Shown: positions 6,716-14,618 of the stretch, piece after piece
How the letters are laid out: every line of letters starts with the position of its first letter
Numbering within the stretch: position 1 is the first letter of the stretch
Source: an uncultured Bacilli bacterium
GTDB taxonomy: Bacteria; Bacillota_I; Bacilli_A; RFN20; CAG-288
DNA: 14,739 bases
Assembly: GCA_948525355.1 (NCBI GenBank)
Contig: CAOSOP010000015.1
Location: 1-14,739, forward strand
Direction: 5' to 3'
Notes under the pieces: generated by a model
What the model was told of the DNA's origin: nothing
Databases searched by the model: none
Seen by the model: the letters and a program-made list of their open reading frames with translations, nothing else
Made by a program: the position numbers and the translations under genes

Positions 6716-7965
6716 TATTCAATTACCCCCTCTAAAGAAGCCATTTCAGAATAGACCATTTCAAACTTTTCGTTGCTTGTCATTCTGATATTTGCCTTCT
6801 CTTCTGGTTTTTCACTTGCCTTATGAGCATCAATATATAAACCTGTTCCGATACCTGAGCCGATGACAAGAAGGGACAAGGCGGCGATGGATACATATTG
6901 ATAGACCATTTTTTGATTGGTCTTGCGCGAAAGCATACGATCAATCACTGGTGCTAACATATTTGCAACAAGGATTGAATATGCAACACCTTCAGGAGCA
7001 CTGCCGAAGTATCTTATCATCGCTGTTACAAAAGCAGCAATCAAAGCGAATACAATCTTGCCAGTACCGCTGACTGGAGAAGTTACAGGATCCGTGATAC
7101 AGAAAACTGCACCAAATAAGATACCACCAAAGCAGATTTGACGGAAAGCAAACTCTAACGATCCGACAAAACCATGTTTACCAGTTACACCCATGAAGAA
7201 TGCAAAGATAAATAAAGAAACGACATAAGTAAGAGTTAAACGATAATCGATAACTTTTCTTATCATCAAATAGATACCAAGGATTATCAATAAGAATGCC
7301 ATAGTTTCACCTAAAGCACCACGATAATTACCTAAGAACAAGTCTAAATTAGATAATTGGTCAGTATACATACCTAACCAACCAGAACTATTAGCTATTC
7401 CATTGATAGTAGCACCAGTAGAAATATCTGTACCGACTTTTACTGCTGTTCCGTTAGCAATTTCTTGGCTAAAGCAAATAGTTGCGAAGATACGACCAGT
7501 TAATGCCGGGTTAAATATATTTGATCCAAATCCACCAAACACCATCTTTCCGATGAGTTCACCGACTAAAATAGAGATGAACATAACATGTATTGGTGTA
7601 TAGACTGGGAACAAAAGCATAGTAATCAATGGGGTTACATAGAAATATGAATGTGTGACAGTTCTTTTTAAAGCTGTTAGCCACATATTCTGTTTCATTG
7701 CCTCTTCATATGCCTTTAAAGTCTTACGATCAATAAGGATGATTCCAAAATACTCGACTGCAAATGCTGTGACAAAGCAAACAAGAGTATTGAGGAAAAT
7801 ACGCAACATATATTTACCAGTATCAGCACCACCTTTAATTCCATAATAGATTATGGAAGCGATGAAAAGTACAAGTAAAGCTGAAGCGAGTTCAATCATG
7901 ACATGACTTGTCTTACGTTTAGACTTTACACGACTGAAATTTGTATAAACTAATTGTGATTCCAT
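6715..7965 (-). CDS. rnfD: Electron transport complex subunit RnfD
   Basis: A multi-helix membrane subunit of the RnfD/NqrB family that carries covalent FMN. Visible motifs are GKMVFGGFGSNIFNPALTGR (139-158), the flavinylation motif DISTGAT (180-186, candidate Thr186), ITDPVTSPVSGTGK (290-303) and PEGVAYSILVANMLAPVID (324-342). At 416 residues it is longer than usual RnfD (about 310-350). The excess is a C-terminal extra helix (about 355-378) and a hydrophilic tail of about 38 residues ending in GVIE. AGGAGGGG precedes the start, 10 bases after rnfC. Confidence 0.93.
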   Translation of the reverse strand: MESQLVYTNFSRVKSKRKTSHVMIELASALLVLFIASIIYYGIKGGADTGKYMLRIFLNTLVCFVTAFAVEYFGIILIDRKTLKAYEEAMKQNMWLTALKRTVTHSYFYVTPLITMLLFPVYTPIHVMFISILVGELIGKMVFGGFGSNIFNPALTGRIFATICFSQEIANGTAVKVGTDISTGATINGIANSSGWLGMYTDQLSNLDLFLGNYRGALGETMAFLLIILGIYLMIRKVIDYRLTLTYVVSLFIFAFFMGVTGKHGFVGSLEFAFRQICFGGILFGAVFCITDPVTSPVSGTGKIVFALIAAFVTAMIRYFGSAPEGVAYSILVANMLAPVIDRMLSRKTNQKMVYQYVSIAALSLLVIGSGIGTGLYIDAHKASEKPEEKANIRMTSNEKFEMVYSEMASLEGVIE

Positions 7966-7975
7966 ATCTCCCCTC

Positions 7976-9274
7976 CTACTTTTTCATTGTCTTGATCTTT
8001 ACGATCGGCTTTGCCGAAGCAAATTTATTAGTTAACTCAATGTGAGAAGGACAAACTGCCGAACAGAGTCCACATTCAACACAAGAAAGAATACCTAACT
8101 TATTAGCTCTTTCATAGTCATTTCTATTCAACGCCTGATACATAAGAACAGGTTGTAAATACATTGGACAGTGGTCAACACATTCGCCACATCTTAGACA
8201 TGGAACATCCTTTCCTACTTCAAGCTGAGAAAGACGGAGCACAGTCACACCAGAATCAGCCTCTGCCAAAGGAATATCAATTTGTCTGAGCGGTCTACCC
8301 ATCATCGGTCCGCCGGCGACAATGCTGTATTTAGAAGTATTAACTCCACCAATTGCTTCAATGATTTCATTAATCATTGTTCCATAAGGAGCATAGACAT
8401 TGGCAGGTGAATTTAAAGCCTCGCCTGAGAAAGTAAAATATCTTCTTGAAAGACGTCCTTCACCTTTTAAAGCTTTGCCGATGCTTGCCATCGTTTGGAA
8501 ATTATTTACGATAACTCCAACTTCACTTGGTAAAACATTGTATTCTTTCTTAAACACCATTTTTATCAAGGTTCTTTCATATCCAGCTGGATAAACATCC
8601 TTGACAAGAACCAAGCGGATTAATGAGTTGCCTTCCAAAGCTTTTTTAATATGCTCAATAGCCTTCAATTTATTTTTCTTAATAGCTATTACCACATCCT
8701 TAACTCCCATCGCACTAGCTAAACGAGTAGCCGCTAAAACTACATCATCTATATACTCACCTGTCGAAGTGTAATCAGTTGTCAAGTATGGTTCGCATTC
8801 AACATCGTTGATTAAGATATGGTCAATCTTAGCATCAGTCTTATATTTAATATAAGTTGGGAATGCTGCACCACCTAAACCAGTAAAGCCATTGCTTCTT
8901 AAGAATTCAACTAATTCTTCCTTAGTTAGATTTTCACTTGTTGGTTTAGAAGTTTCCTCTGTGTACTTTTTGTCATTCTTTATAACAAAGTAATTTGCTG
9001 CTCTCAGAAGACTTTTGTTATAAATCTTTTTGATTTCAACTATTTCACCTGAAACTGAAGAAAACACTGGAATATTAAAATCAGCTCTAACACCCAACAC
9101 TGTCTGACATTTAACCTTGCTACCAGCAGTAAGAGCATCTTTTAAATCAACACCCTTATTATCTGTAGCAGGAATATAGACAAAGTCAGGATCATAGTGA
9201 ACAGTTGGCCTATCAGCCGTAAGACCCTTATGACCATTTAAATGCTTACGACCTAATGAAGTTAGTATGTTCAT
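7976..9274 (-). CDS. rnfC: Electron transport complex subunit RnfC
   Basis: The peripheral subunit that exchanges electrons with NAD(H). Of the 432 residues, the N-terminal part holds the lipoyl-like/barrel region (about 20-90), followed by the nucleotide/FMN-binding signature GLGGAAFPT (132-140) and NDVECEP (156-162). Two complete ferredoxin-type clusters are present: C359LRC362GEC365VDHC369P and C398VEC401GLC404SAVC408P. AAAGGAGA lies just upstream of the ATG. It is the first gene of the rnf block, in the clostridial order C-D-G-E-A-B. Confidence 0.96.
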   Translation of the reverse strand: MNILTSLGRKHLNGHKGLTADRPTVHYDPDFVYIPATDNKGVDLKDALTAGSKVKCQTVLGVRADFNIPVFSSVSGEIVEIKKIYNKSLLRAANYFVIKNDKKYTEETSKPTSENLTKEELVEFLRSNGFTGLGGAAFPTYIKYKTDAKIDHILINDVECEPYLTTDYTSTGEYIDDVVLAATRLASAMGVKDVVIAIKKNKLKAIEHIKKALEGNSLIRLVLVKDVYPAGYERTLIKMVFKKEYNVLPSEVGVIVNNFQTMASIGKALKGEGRLSRRYFTFSGEALNSPANVYAPYGTMINEIIEAIGGVNTSKYSIVAGGPMMGRPLRQIDIPLAEADSGVTVLRLSQLEVGKDVPCLRCGECVDHCPMYLQPVLMYQALNRNDYERANKLGILSCVECGLCSAVCPSHIELTNKFASAKPIVKIKTMKK

Positions 9275-9301
9275 TTAATCATCTCCTTTACAATCTTTAA
9301 T

Positions 9302-9330
9302 ATTATATCATTTGATATTATCTATAACAA
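9302..9330 (-). promoter_or_regulatory. Promoter of the rnf operon
   Basis: On the minus strand a -35 box TTGTTA (9330-9325) and a perfect -10 box TATAAT (9307-9302) are 17 bases apart, giving a leader of roughly 20 bases before rnfC. Two inverted repeats overlap it. ATATCA-TT-TGATAT (9305-9318) covers the spacer and -10. AATAATAT-6-ATATTATT (9329-9350) touches the -35. They could be operators, though AT-rich palindromes are common in such DNA. Confidence 0.7.
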
Positions 9331-9425
9331 TAATATAAAAAAATATTATTACATTTTTTAGTGAAACTATGAAAAAACTCTTCTTTAATCAAGTTAAAAG
9401 TGCTAATAGATTTAAAAACATCCAG

Positions 9426-9465
9426 TAAAAAAGCGGACTAATGGGTTTAACCAAAACTCCGCTTT
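9426..9465 (-). terminator. Intrinsic terminator of the esterase gene
   Basis: On the minus strand, AAAGCGGA and TCCGCTTT form an 8-bp stem around a 20-base loop containing GGTTAAACC. The stem runs into TTTT, 21 bases beyond the esterase stop. It separates the esterase from the rnf promoter. The stretch 9275-9486 holds only this terminator and the rnf promoter; no further gene was seen. Confidence 0.8.
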
Positions 9466-9486
9466 ATATTAATAGCCTATTAACCT

Positions 9487-11733
9487 TTAATTAAAGTTTG
9501 CTCCGCTATAACTGAAATTAAATGTTGTAAGATTGTTAGGATCAAAATCTTTAAAGGCGAGCTTAAACTCTTTTTTCTGTTGTCCATTAGAGTCGAACAC
9601 TTGATCTGAAGGACTGGATGCTTCACCTTCAAAAACAATGTAACCAACAGTAAAGGAAACTGTGCCAGACATGAGTTTTACAGTAGCACTATAAGTATTT
9701 CCTTCTTCATGTGTTAATGTTAATGCATTTCTCCAGCTAGAGCCAAAACTTCCACCGTAGAGTTGAACATCGATTCTATTTCCATCAGGAATCGTTATTT
9801 CTGGCATTTCAACTGTGATACTAACATTAATCGGAACTTGCCATCCTTTGACTGTATAAGTTTTCTCAACAAGTCCTTCACCATCAACTGTAATTACATT
9901 CCAAGTTGATAAATCAGAACCATCTTCCAATGTTTCAAATAACTCAACCTTAGTTCCATAATATAGTGTTTGGAATTTGATCGTTGTATTTGGTTCGACA
10001 AAAGCAGTTAAATTATATGTTGTTGCATCAATCTTTGTAGGATAATAAGAGTTGGCCAATGAACCTGTGTAGAGGATAATATCTGCATCAGGATCATCAT
10101 AAGTTGCAAAGTATTCATCAGTTTTTGTAGGAACTACAATATCTAAATCTAACTTAGCAACTTTTGTAAAGTCATCGACATTTATATCGATTTTAGTATC
10201 TAATCCATCACAGACAACAGTAGAAGAAATCTCTTCCCCATTTGTGTCTAATCCATATATTTCGATAGTCTTTTCCTTGTAGAAAAGAATCTTATAATCA
10301 ATGCTTGCTCCTTCATCGACTGTCATTTCTGCGCTATAAGTCGTGCTATCAATCTTTTCAAATTTTGGTGAAGAAGCTAATGAACCAGTATATAGAAGCA
10401 TCTGTGCATCAACACCTAAACTATCTAGATAAGTGGCAGCCTTACTAGATAACTTCATGTTAGCTGTTAATTTAGCCTCAGCTGGTTTGAAGTTTCCACT
10501 TTCTTCAGACATCAGCCAAGAGAAAGCAGCTGGGAATCTTTTGCTCCAAGACACTTCAGAATGTGAACCATCTTCATCTATCAATGTATAGATTTTATCC
10601 TTTGGATAGCCAGCCTCATATAACTCATTGCTGACTGGAGATATATAAGTATAAAGAGTCTCTTTCTTTCCAGCATCCAAATATAATCTTGGCAAATCAC
10701 CTTCATAATCTAAACTATTAATAAACTCCAATCTATCTTCTTGAGTTGGAATCTGGAACGAAGATGAAAAAGCTCCAACCATACCAAATGTTTCAGGATA
10801 TGCAAGACCTGTGGCAAATGATATTAAACCACCCATTGATGATCCTGCAATCATCGTATTATCCTTATCAGTAAGAGTATTATAGTTTTCATCAATATAT
10901 GGTTTCAAAGTTTCAACGATAAACTTACCATACAAATCACCTTCAGCATTCTTTGTATTACCCCAATTTGGAGTGTATTCTCTCATACGATATTCAGAGT
11001 TATCAATACCGACAACTATCGCTCCTTCTGAAAGATCTTCAAGCATTAAATCTGTAATAGATTCATCAACTTTCCATTCACCAGCAAAAGAAGTCGCAGC
11101 ATCAAATAAGTTTTGAGCATCGTGCATATATACTACTGGGTACTTAGTCTCTTTATCAGCAGGGTCGTAGTTTTCAGGCGTCCAAACTCTGATATTTCTC
11201 GTTCGATTATCTGCAAACTGCGGCATCTTGAAATCTTCAATTATATCGAGATTTCCAACAACTGTATGAACGATCGGCGCATCAGGATCAGCAAACCTAG
11301 CTACAACATCATTGACCACGATTGGTTCAGTATTGTTAGCAGGAATAGTAACGATTCTGTTTTCAATTTCTCCGCCGTTCGCATCTTTTTCACCAGCTCT
11401 CCACTGATTAGCTGCAGTCATTCCTTCGACTTGCTTTGTATACTTATACTCCACCTTCAATTCAGTGGATGTATCCAAATCTAAAGCAAGCGTATAATTT
11501 AAATCATCAACTTTTTGGAAAGTATAATCTAAATTTGATGGAGTCCAACTATTTATATTAGATCCAATAGTGATTTTCTCACCACTTTTTAAAGCTTCAG
11601 GAATAGTCACATTGAATATTACATCCGCATCTATCGGTCCAGGTGTACTCGGACCTTTTCCATCTCCGCACGATGAAAGCCCCAAAACAGTTGAGCTACA
11701 TACTAGGAGAGGAAGAAGCATTTTAAACTTCAT
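9487..11733 (-). CDS. Secreted lipoprotein esterase (esterase D/CE1-like) with starch-binding-like and repeat domains
   Basis: The 748-residue protein begins with a lipoprotein signal peptide and lipobox LSSC (Cys22 lipidated), so it should sit on the outer face of the membrane. Residues about 37-147 look like a CBM20-type starch-binding-like domain (KITIGSNINSW, ELKVEYKYTK, NR at 125-126). Residues about 155-410 form a putative esterase: VVYMHDAQNLFD (200-211), nucleophile motif GSSMGG (Ser299), candidate Asp353 and His391 in GSHSEVSW. The C-terminal part has three related units starting near 443, 549 and 654 (YTGSLASS, YTGSLANS, YGGSFGSS), about 105 residues apart. Enterobactin esterases, feruloyl/acetyl xylan esterases and S-formylglutathione hydrolases share the fold, so the substrate is unknown. 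With a cre site upstream, carbohydrate ester release is my guess. It has its own promoter and terminator. Confidence 0.85.
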   Translation of the reverse strand: MKFKMLLPLLVCSSTVLGLSSCGDGKGPSTPGPIDADVIFNVTIPEALKSGEKITIGSNINSWTPSNLDYTFQKVDDLNYTLALDLDTSTELKVEYKYTKQVEGMTAANQWRAGEKDANGGEIENRIVTIPANNTEPIVVNDVVARFADPDAPIVHTVVGNLDIIEDFKMPQFADNRTRNIRVWTPENYDPADKETKYPVVYMHDAQNLFDAATSFAGEWKVDESITDLMLEDLSEGAIVVGIDNSEYRMREYTPNWGNTKNAEGDLYGKFIVETLKPYIDENYNTLTDKDNTMIAGSSMGGLISFATGLAYPETFGMVGAFSSSFQIPTQEDRLEFINSLDYEGDLPRLYLDAGKKETLYTYISPVSNELYEAGYPKDKIYTLIDEDGSHSEVSWSKRFPAAFSWLMSEESGNFKPAEAKLTANMKLSSKAATYLDSLGVDAQMLLYTGSLASSPKFEKIDSTTYSAEMTVDEGASIDYKILFYKEKTIEIYGLDTNGEEISSTVVCDGLDTKIDINVDDFTKVAKLDLDIVVPTKTDEYFATYDDPDADIILYTGSLANSYYPTKIDATTYNLTAFVEPNTTIKFQTLYYGTKVELFETLEDGSDLSTWNVITVDGEGLVEKTYTVKGWQVPINVSITVEMPEITIPDGNRIDVQLYGGSFGSSWRNALTLTHEEGNTYSATVKLMSGTVSFTVGYIVFEGEASSPSDQVFDSNGQQKKEFKLAFKDFDPNNLTTFNFSYSGANFN

Positions 11734-11783
11734 TGCTCTATATTTCTCCTTTCAATAAATGTAGTAAAGCAAACTACGTTCTC

Positions 11784-11812
11784 ACTATCTCAACCAACAT
11801 ACACTTTGTCAA
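11784..11812 (-). promoter_or_regulatory. Promoter of the esterase gene
   Basis: On the minus strand a perfect -35 box TTGACA (11812-11807) is followed after 17 bases by GATAGT (11789-11784) as -10. This would give a leader of about 40 bases with AAAGGAG before the ATG at 11733. The leader includes an imperfect inverted repeat (11761-11777, GTAGT...ACTAC). Confidence 0.65.
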
Positions 11813-11819
11813 CCGTAAT

Positions 11820-11833
11820 TGTAAGCGATTTCA
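11820..11833. promoter_or_regulatory. Catabolite response element (cre), CcpA operator
   Basis: TGTAAGCGATTTCA matches the Firmicutes cre consensus TGWNANCGNTNWCA at every fixed position. It lies just upstream of the esterase -35 box, centred about 50 bases from the expected transcription start. In Bacillus, a cre placed there can mean activation by CcpA, whereas repression usually uses sites over or downstream of the promoter. CcpA itself is not in the window. Confidence 0.7.
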
Positions 11834-11957
11834 TTTTTATATTATCTTTTTTTGGAAGATTTTTCTTTCCTAGCACATATATTCAGATTTTCGGCTTATG
11901 TTTAGATATATTATTGCAATAGTTTTTCTTTTTTTATATCATAACTATGAGGTAAAA

Positions 11958-12572
11958 ATGATTAAACCAACTGAAAAAATAATAAATATTGTACTTAATA
12001 AATTCATAAAAGATATATCAAAACTTGAAACTACAATAAAGCATAATTTGATACAAGAAATTATCGAAGAATACACCGCCAAAAATAATTTGTTCAAGGT
12101 AATAACAAGTATTCAAGAGATTTTTCGCAAGCACAATATTATTTTAAATAAAAAGACATGTAATAGAATCACTTGGTCGATTCGAAATTGCTGTGAGATA
12201 AATGATTTGTTCTACGATTTAAAACAGAACTCTCTATTACAAGATAAAATAGAATTAGATATTGGAAAGCTTGAAATAACACTAAAAATTCATGATTATT
12301 TTATAATCAGAACAAATCCAAAAGGAACGTTTATAAATAATAAATTCTTCTACTTTATCGATGATCAAGACATAATAGAAAGCTATAATGACTTCGCAAC
12401 TTCTGATAGTATATATGTTCAGTTTAAAAAGAGAAGATTTTTGCCTACACTTTTTAATCCCTATAAATATTTTATAATATATTCTAATCATAAAAACCAA
12501 AAAGTTAAAAAACTAATTAATAATAAAAAAATCGATTTTATTTTTGACAAAGATCAACTGCTATATAAATAA
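11958..12572 (+). CDS. Hypothetical protein, very AT-rich
   Basis: I do not recognise this 204-residue protein. It is rich in Ile, Lys, Asn, Phe and Tyr, has no signal peptide or membrane helix after the chosen start, and looks like an alpha-helical N-terminal half (about 1-110) followed by a beta-rich half (about 115-204) with several Tyr/Phe. I chose ATG 11958 because TGAGGT lies 4-5 bases upstream; an earlier ATG at 11898 has no binding site. A possible promoter, TTGCAA (11914) and TATCAT (11937) with 17-base spacing, would give a very short leader and would exclude the earlier start. Base composition is more AT-rich than neighbouring genes, and orientation is opposite to them, hinting at an accessory or acquired gene. 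Confidence 0.65.
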   Translation: MIKPTEKIINIVLNKFIKDISKLETTIKHNLIQEIIEEYTAKNNLFKVITSIQEIFRKHNIILNKKTCNRITWSIRNCCEINDLFYDLKQNSLLQDKIELDIGKLEITLKIHDYFIIRTNPKGTFINNKFFYFIDDQDIIESYNDFATSDSIYVQFKKRRFLPTLFNPYKYFIIYSNHKNQKVKKLINNKKIDFIFDKDQLLYK

Positions 12573-12605
12573 ATCTAAACAATGTTTTCTTCTATATTTG
12601 CTTAT

Positions 12606-12637
12606 AAAAAAAGAAAACACTTTTCAGCATTTTCTTT
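12606..12637. terminator. Bidirectional terminator between rpsR and the hypothetical gene
   Basis: On the minus strand AAAGAAAATGC and GTGTTTTCTTT pair over 11 positions (two G-U) around a 6-base loop TGAAAA, followed by TTTT. On the plus strand the same structure ends in a T-rich run. It serves the two convergent genes ending at 12572 and 12665. Confidence 0.75.
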
Positions 12638-12664
12638 TCTAAATCAATTAATTAACTCAACAGA

Positions 12665-12889
12665 TTAGTCAGCAATATATGGAAGTAAAGCCATATAGCG
12701 AGCATTCTTAATAGCTCTTGCTAACATTCTTTGATACTTTGCACTTGTACCAGTAACACGGCGAGAAGTTATCTTTCCAGATGGAGAGATAAATCTCTTT
12801 AATAACTCAGTGTCCTTATAATCGATAGATTCGATTTTATTCTTAGTAAAGTAACAAACTTTTTTCTTTGGTTTTGGTCTCTTAAACAT
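12665..12889 (-). CDS. rpsR: 30S ribosomal protein S18
   Basis: The 74 residues show the S18 pattern: a basic N terminus, IDYKDTELLKRFISPSGKI (23-41), then RRVTGTSAKYQRMLARAIKN and ARYMALLPY near the end. S18 binds 16S rRNA in the platform as a pair with S6. It is the last gene of rpsF-ssb-rpsR, with AAAGGA upstream of the ATG and a terminator downstream. The only Cys is in KKVCYFTKN, so this is the zinc-free type. Confidence 0.96.
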   Translation of the reverse strand: MFKRPKPKKKVCYFTKNKIESIDYKDTELLKRFISPSGKITSRRVTGTSAKYQRMLARAIKNARYMALLPYIAD

Positions 12890-12915
12890 TTTTTGTCCTT
12901 TCTGTAATTATTACC

Positions 12916-13350
12916 TTAAAATGGTAAATCATCATCTGATTCGACTTCTACACCACGAGAAGAATCATCGCTCATGGAGCTAGAAGGTGAAGAGCTATAA
13001 TCATTATTAATAGCATTAGTATGACCAACATCCTGTTTTCTTTCAAGGAATGTAATGGACTCAGCAATAACTTCAGTAATTGAAACACGATGACCATCTG
13101 TTGCAGTATAACTGCGTTGATTCAAACGACCATCAACACCGATTAAACTACCCTTGCCAACATACTTACTGACATTCTCAGCAGTTTGATTCCAAGCTGT
13201 GACAGGAATAAAACTTGTTGTTTTTTCAGCGCCATTTTTTACACGGTTGTCAATTGCAATAGTAAATGCAACAACTGACATACCTGAAGTTGTGCGCTTC
13301 AACTCCAAATCTTTTGTAACACGGCCAACTAAGACCACACGATTCATCAT
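12916..13350 (-). CDS. ssb: Single-stranded DNA-binding protein
   Basis: The 144 residues begin with the OB fold (NRVVLVGRVTKDLELKRT; FTIAIDNR; FIPVTAWNQTAENVSKYVGK; GRLNQRSYTATDGHRVSITE), followed by a low-complexity Ser/Asn linker and the acidic tip DDLPF that docks partner proteins. Two ATGs stand next to each other at 13350 and 13347; GGAGAG upstream fits either, and the first was taken. It sits between rpsF and rpsR, as is usual in Firmicutes. Confidence 0.96.
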   Translation of the reverse strand: MMNRVVLVGRVTKDLELKRTTSGMSVVAFTIAIDNRVKNGAEKTTSFIPVTAWNQTAENVSKYVGKGSLIGVDGRLNQRSYTATDGHRVSITEVIAESITFLERKQDVGHTNAINNDYSSSPSSSMSDDSSRGVEVESDDDLPF

Positions 13351-13376
13351 AACTATAAACTCTCCTTTCGCTATTC

Positions 13377-13664
13377 TTAACCGATATTTGTGACTAAGGA
13401 ACGAAGAACTTGACTATCTAATTTAGTCAATTTGTTAAACTCTTCAACTGCAACACTATCTGCGCTAGTGAGTCTAACAACTACATAGTAGCCTTTCTTA
13501 ACCTTATTGATTTCGTAAGCTAAGTCACGTAAACCCCACTCATTAACATCCTCAATTTTTGCACCATTCTTTGTTAAGATGCCATGGATATTAGAGATGA
13601 GAGTTTTACGAGCTTCGTCTTCAATCTCAGGTCTAAGAATGTACATGATTTCGTATTTTTTCAT
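13377..13664 (-). CDS. rpsF: 30S ribosomal protein S6
   Basis: The 95 residues match S6: MKKYEIMYILRPEI at the start, then WGLRDLAYEINKVKKGYYV (43-61) and the C-terminal LRSLVTNIG. It forms the S6:S18 pair on 16S rRNA. GGGAGGT lies 6 bases before the ATG. It heads the operon and has a strong promoter and a structured leader that probably senses the S6:S18 complex. Confidence 0.97.
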   Translation of the reverse strand: MKKYEIMYILRPEIEDEARKTLISNIHGILTKNGAKIEDVNEWGLRDLAYEINKVKKGYYVVVRLTSADSVAVEEFNKLTKLDSQVLRSLVTNIG

Positions 13665-13667
13665 GTC

Positions 13668-13720
13668 ATACCTCCCTACGGACTTCTGGCCAACTCTGTT
13701 TCAAATTGGCAGAGAAGTAA
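13668..13720 (-). promoter_or_regulatory. Candidate S6:S18-binding leader of the rpsF operon
   Basis: On the minus strand the leader folds as ACTTCT (13718-13713) / AGAAGT (13687-13682), enclosing GCCAA... (TTGGC on the plus strand, 13706-13710) paired with TTGGC (GCCAA on the plus strand, 13689-13693). Directly 3' of the outer stem comes CCGTAGGGAGGT, which joins a CCG element to the ribosome binding site. A two-stem fold with a conserved CCG is the known pattern of the S6:S18 leader that represses this operon. The match is by hand, not by covariance model. Confidence 0.55.
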
Positions 13721-13743
13721 CTAGTAAATAAATTACCTATTAA

Positions 13744-13772
13744 AGTATAGTAGAAAATAACTCACTAGTCAA
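13744..13772 (-). promoter_or_regulatory. Promoter of rpsF-ssb-rpsR
   Basis: On the minus strand the boxes TTGACT (13772-13767) and TATACT (13749-13744) are separated by 17 bases. Transcription would start near 13737, about 70 bases before rpsF, just enough to include the folded leader. Upstream to 13876 only AT-rich sequence is seen. Confidence 0.8.
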
Positions 13773-13876
13773 CATAAATCTTATATCACTACTTAATATA
13801 TATAATAGAAAATCATTTCACACGAAAAAATATTCAAAAACACATATAAACTTAAATCAAATCTTATCAAACAACC

Positions 13877-14584
13877 TTAAAAAACGAGTTTTTTACTTAT
13901 TTTACAAGATACAAAACCTGTGCTATTGATTATAAACAACTTCATATTGTTCTTCTCACAAAATCTAACAGCATCGATAGCAATAGGACTGGTAAAATTA
14001 TCTACAATTTTATAAAAGTTTTCGTATGTTAATTCATGATACACATTATGAGCATAATCATACACTCCACCAACATCCTTAACTAAGTAACAACTGTCCA
14101 ATCCAAGATAATGTGCAAAGATTACCGCAGAATAGTCTGACCCTTCTCTTTTAAAAGTTGTAACATTTCCTTCACCATCACTTCCCAAAAAGCCTGGAAC
14201 AACCAAAAGTTTTTCTTCTTTTAAATGCTCTTTTAATGGCTTCGGATTAAACTTAAATGAAGAACCATTAATCGTCAAACCAATTTGGTTCCACATTAAT
14301 GACTTGACTGCAAAACCATTTCTTCTTAAATCACCTGATACTTTCAATACAGAATATGTTTCTCCTATAGCCTTTAATTGATTTCTTTCAACTAAGGTCA
14401 AGTATCCATCAACAGATTTATTAAGACCATCTGTAGAATATGGATCATTGTTTCTACCAATTGCTGAGCATACTAAAACTATCTGATACTTCATGCGTAT
14501 TGATTTAAGATATTTAATAATATCATTCCAATAATTGTCTTTGCTTAATAGCAATCCACCAACTTTTATAACTCTAACTTGCAT
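13877..14584 (-). CDS. Aspartokinase-like amino acid kinase, catalytic domain only
   Basis: The 235 residues match the kinase domain of aspartokinase: KVGG (7-10), VCSAIGR (38-44) followed by DPYSTD (47-52), GE (74-75), GFLGSDGEG (131-139), TTFKREGSDYSA (142-153) and KDVGGVYD (169-176). Aspartokinase phosphorylates aspartate at the head of the lysine, methionine and threonine pathway. Typical enzymes are about 400 residues with C-terminal ACT domains that bind the inhibiting amino acids; these are absent here. Other amino acid kinases are possible. I chose ATG 14584 (MQVRVIKVGG). An in-frame GTG at 14635 would start inside the glycine-rich repeat. No clear ribosome binding site precedes 14584; TATATT lies just upstream, so it may be leaderless. 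A short AT-rich inverted repeat at 13879-13894 overlaps the stop. Confidence 0.8.
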   Translation of the reverse strand: MQVRVIKVGGLLLSKDNYWNDIIKYLKSIRMKYQIVLVCSAIGRNNDPYSTDGLNKSVDGYLTLVERNQLKAIGETYSVLKVSGDLRRNGFAVKSLMWNQIGLTINGSSFKFNPKPLKEHLKEEKLLVVPGFLGSDGEGNVTTFKREGSDYSAVIFAHYLGLDSCYLVKDVGGVYDYAHNVYHELTYENFYKIVDNFTSPIAIDAVRFCEKNNMKLFIINSTGFVSCKISKKLVF

Positions 14585-14618
14585 AATTAAATATATGCAT
14601 AGTTTCAAAAAATAGTAA

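Noticed and set aside
11113..11484. 123-residue frame antisense to the esterase
   Set aside because: It is a shadow of the esterase reading frame, with no binding site and no recognisable motif.
13774..13876. Possible small gene or RNA between rpsF and the aspartokinase-like gene
   Set aside because: Only AT-rich sequence with no good frame, binding site or stable fold was found.
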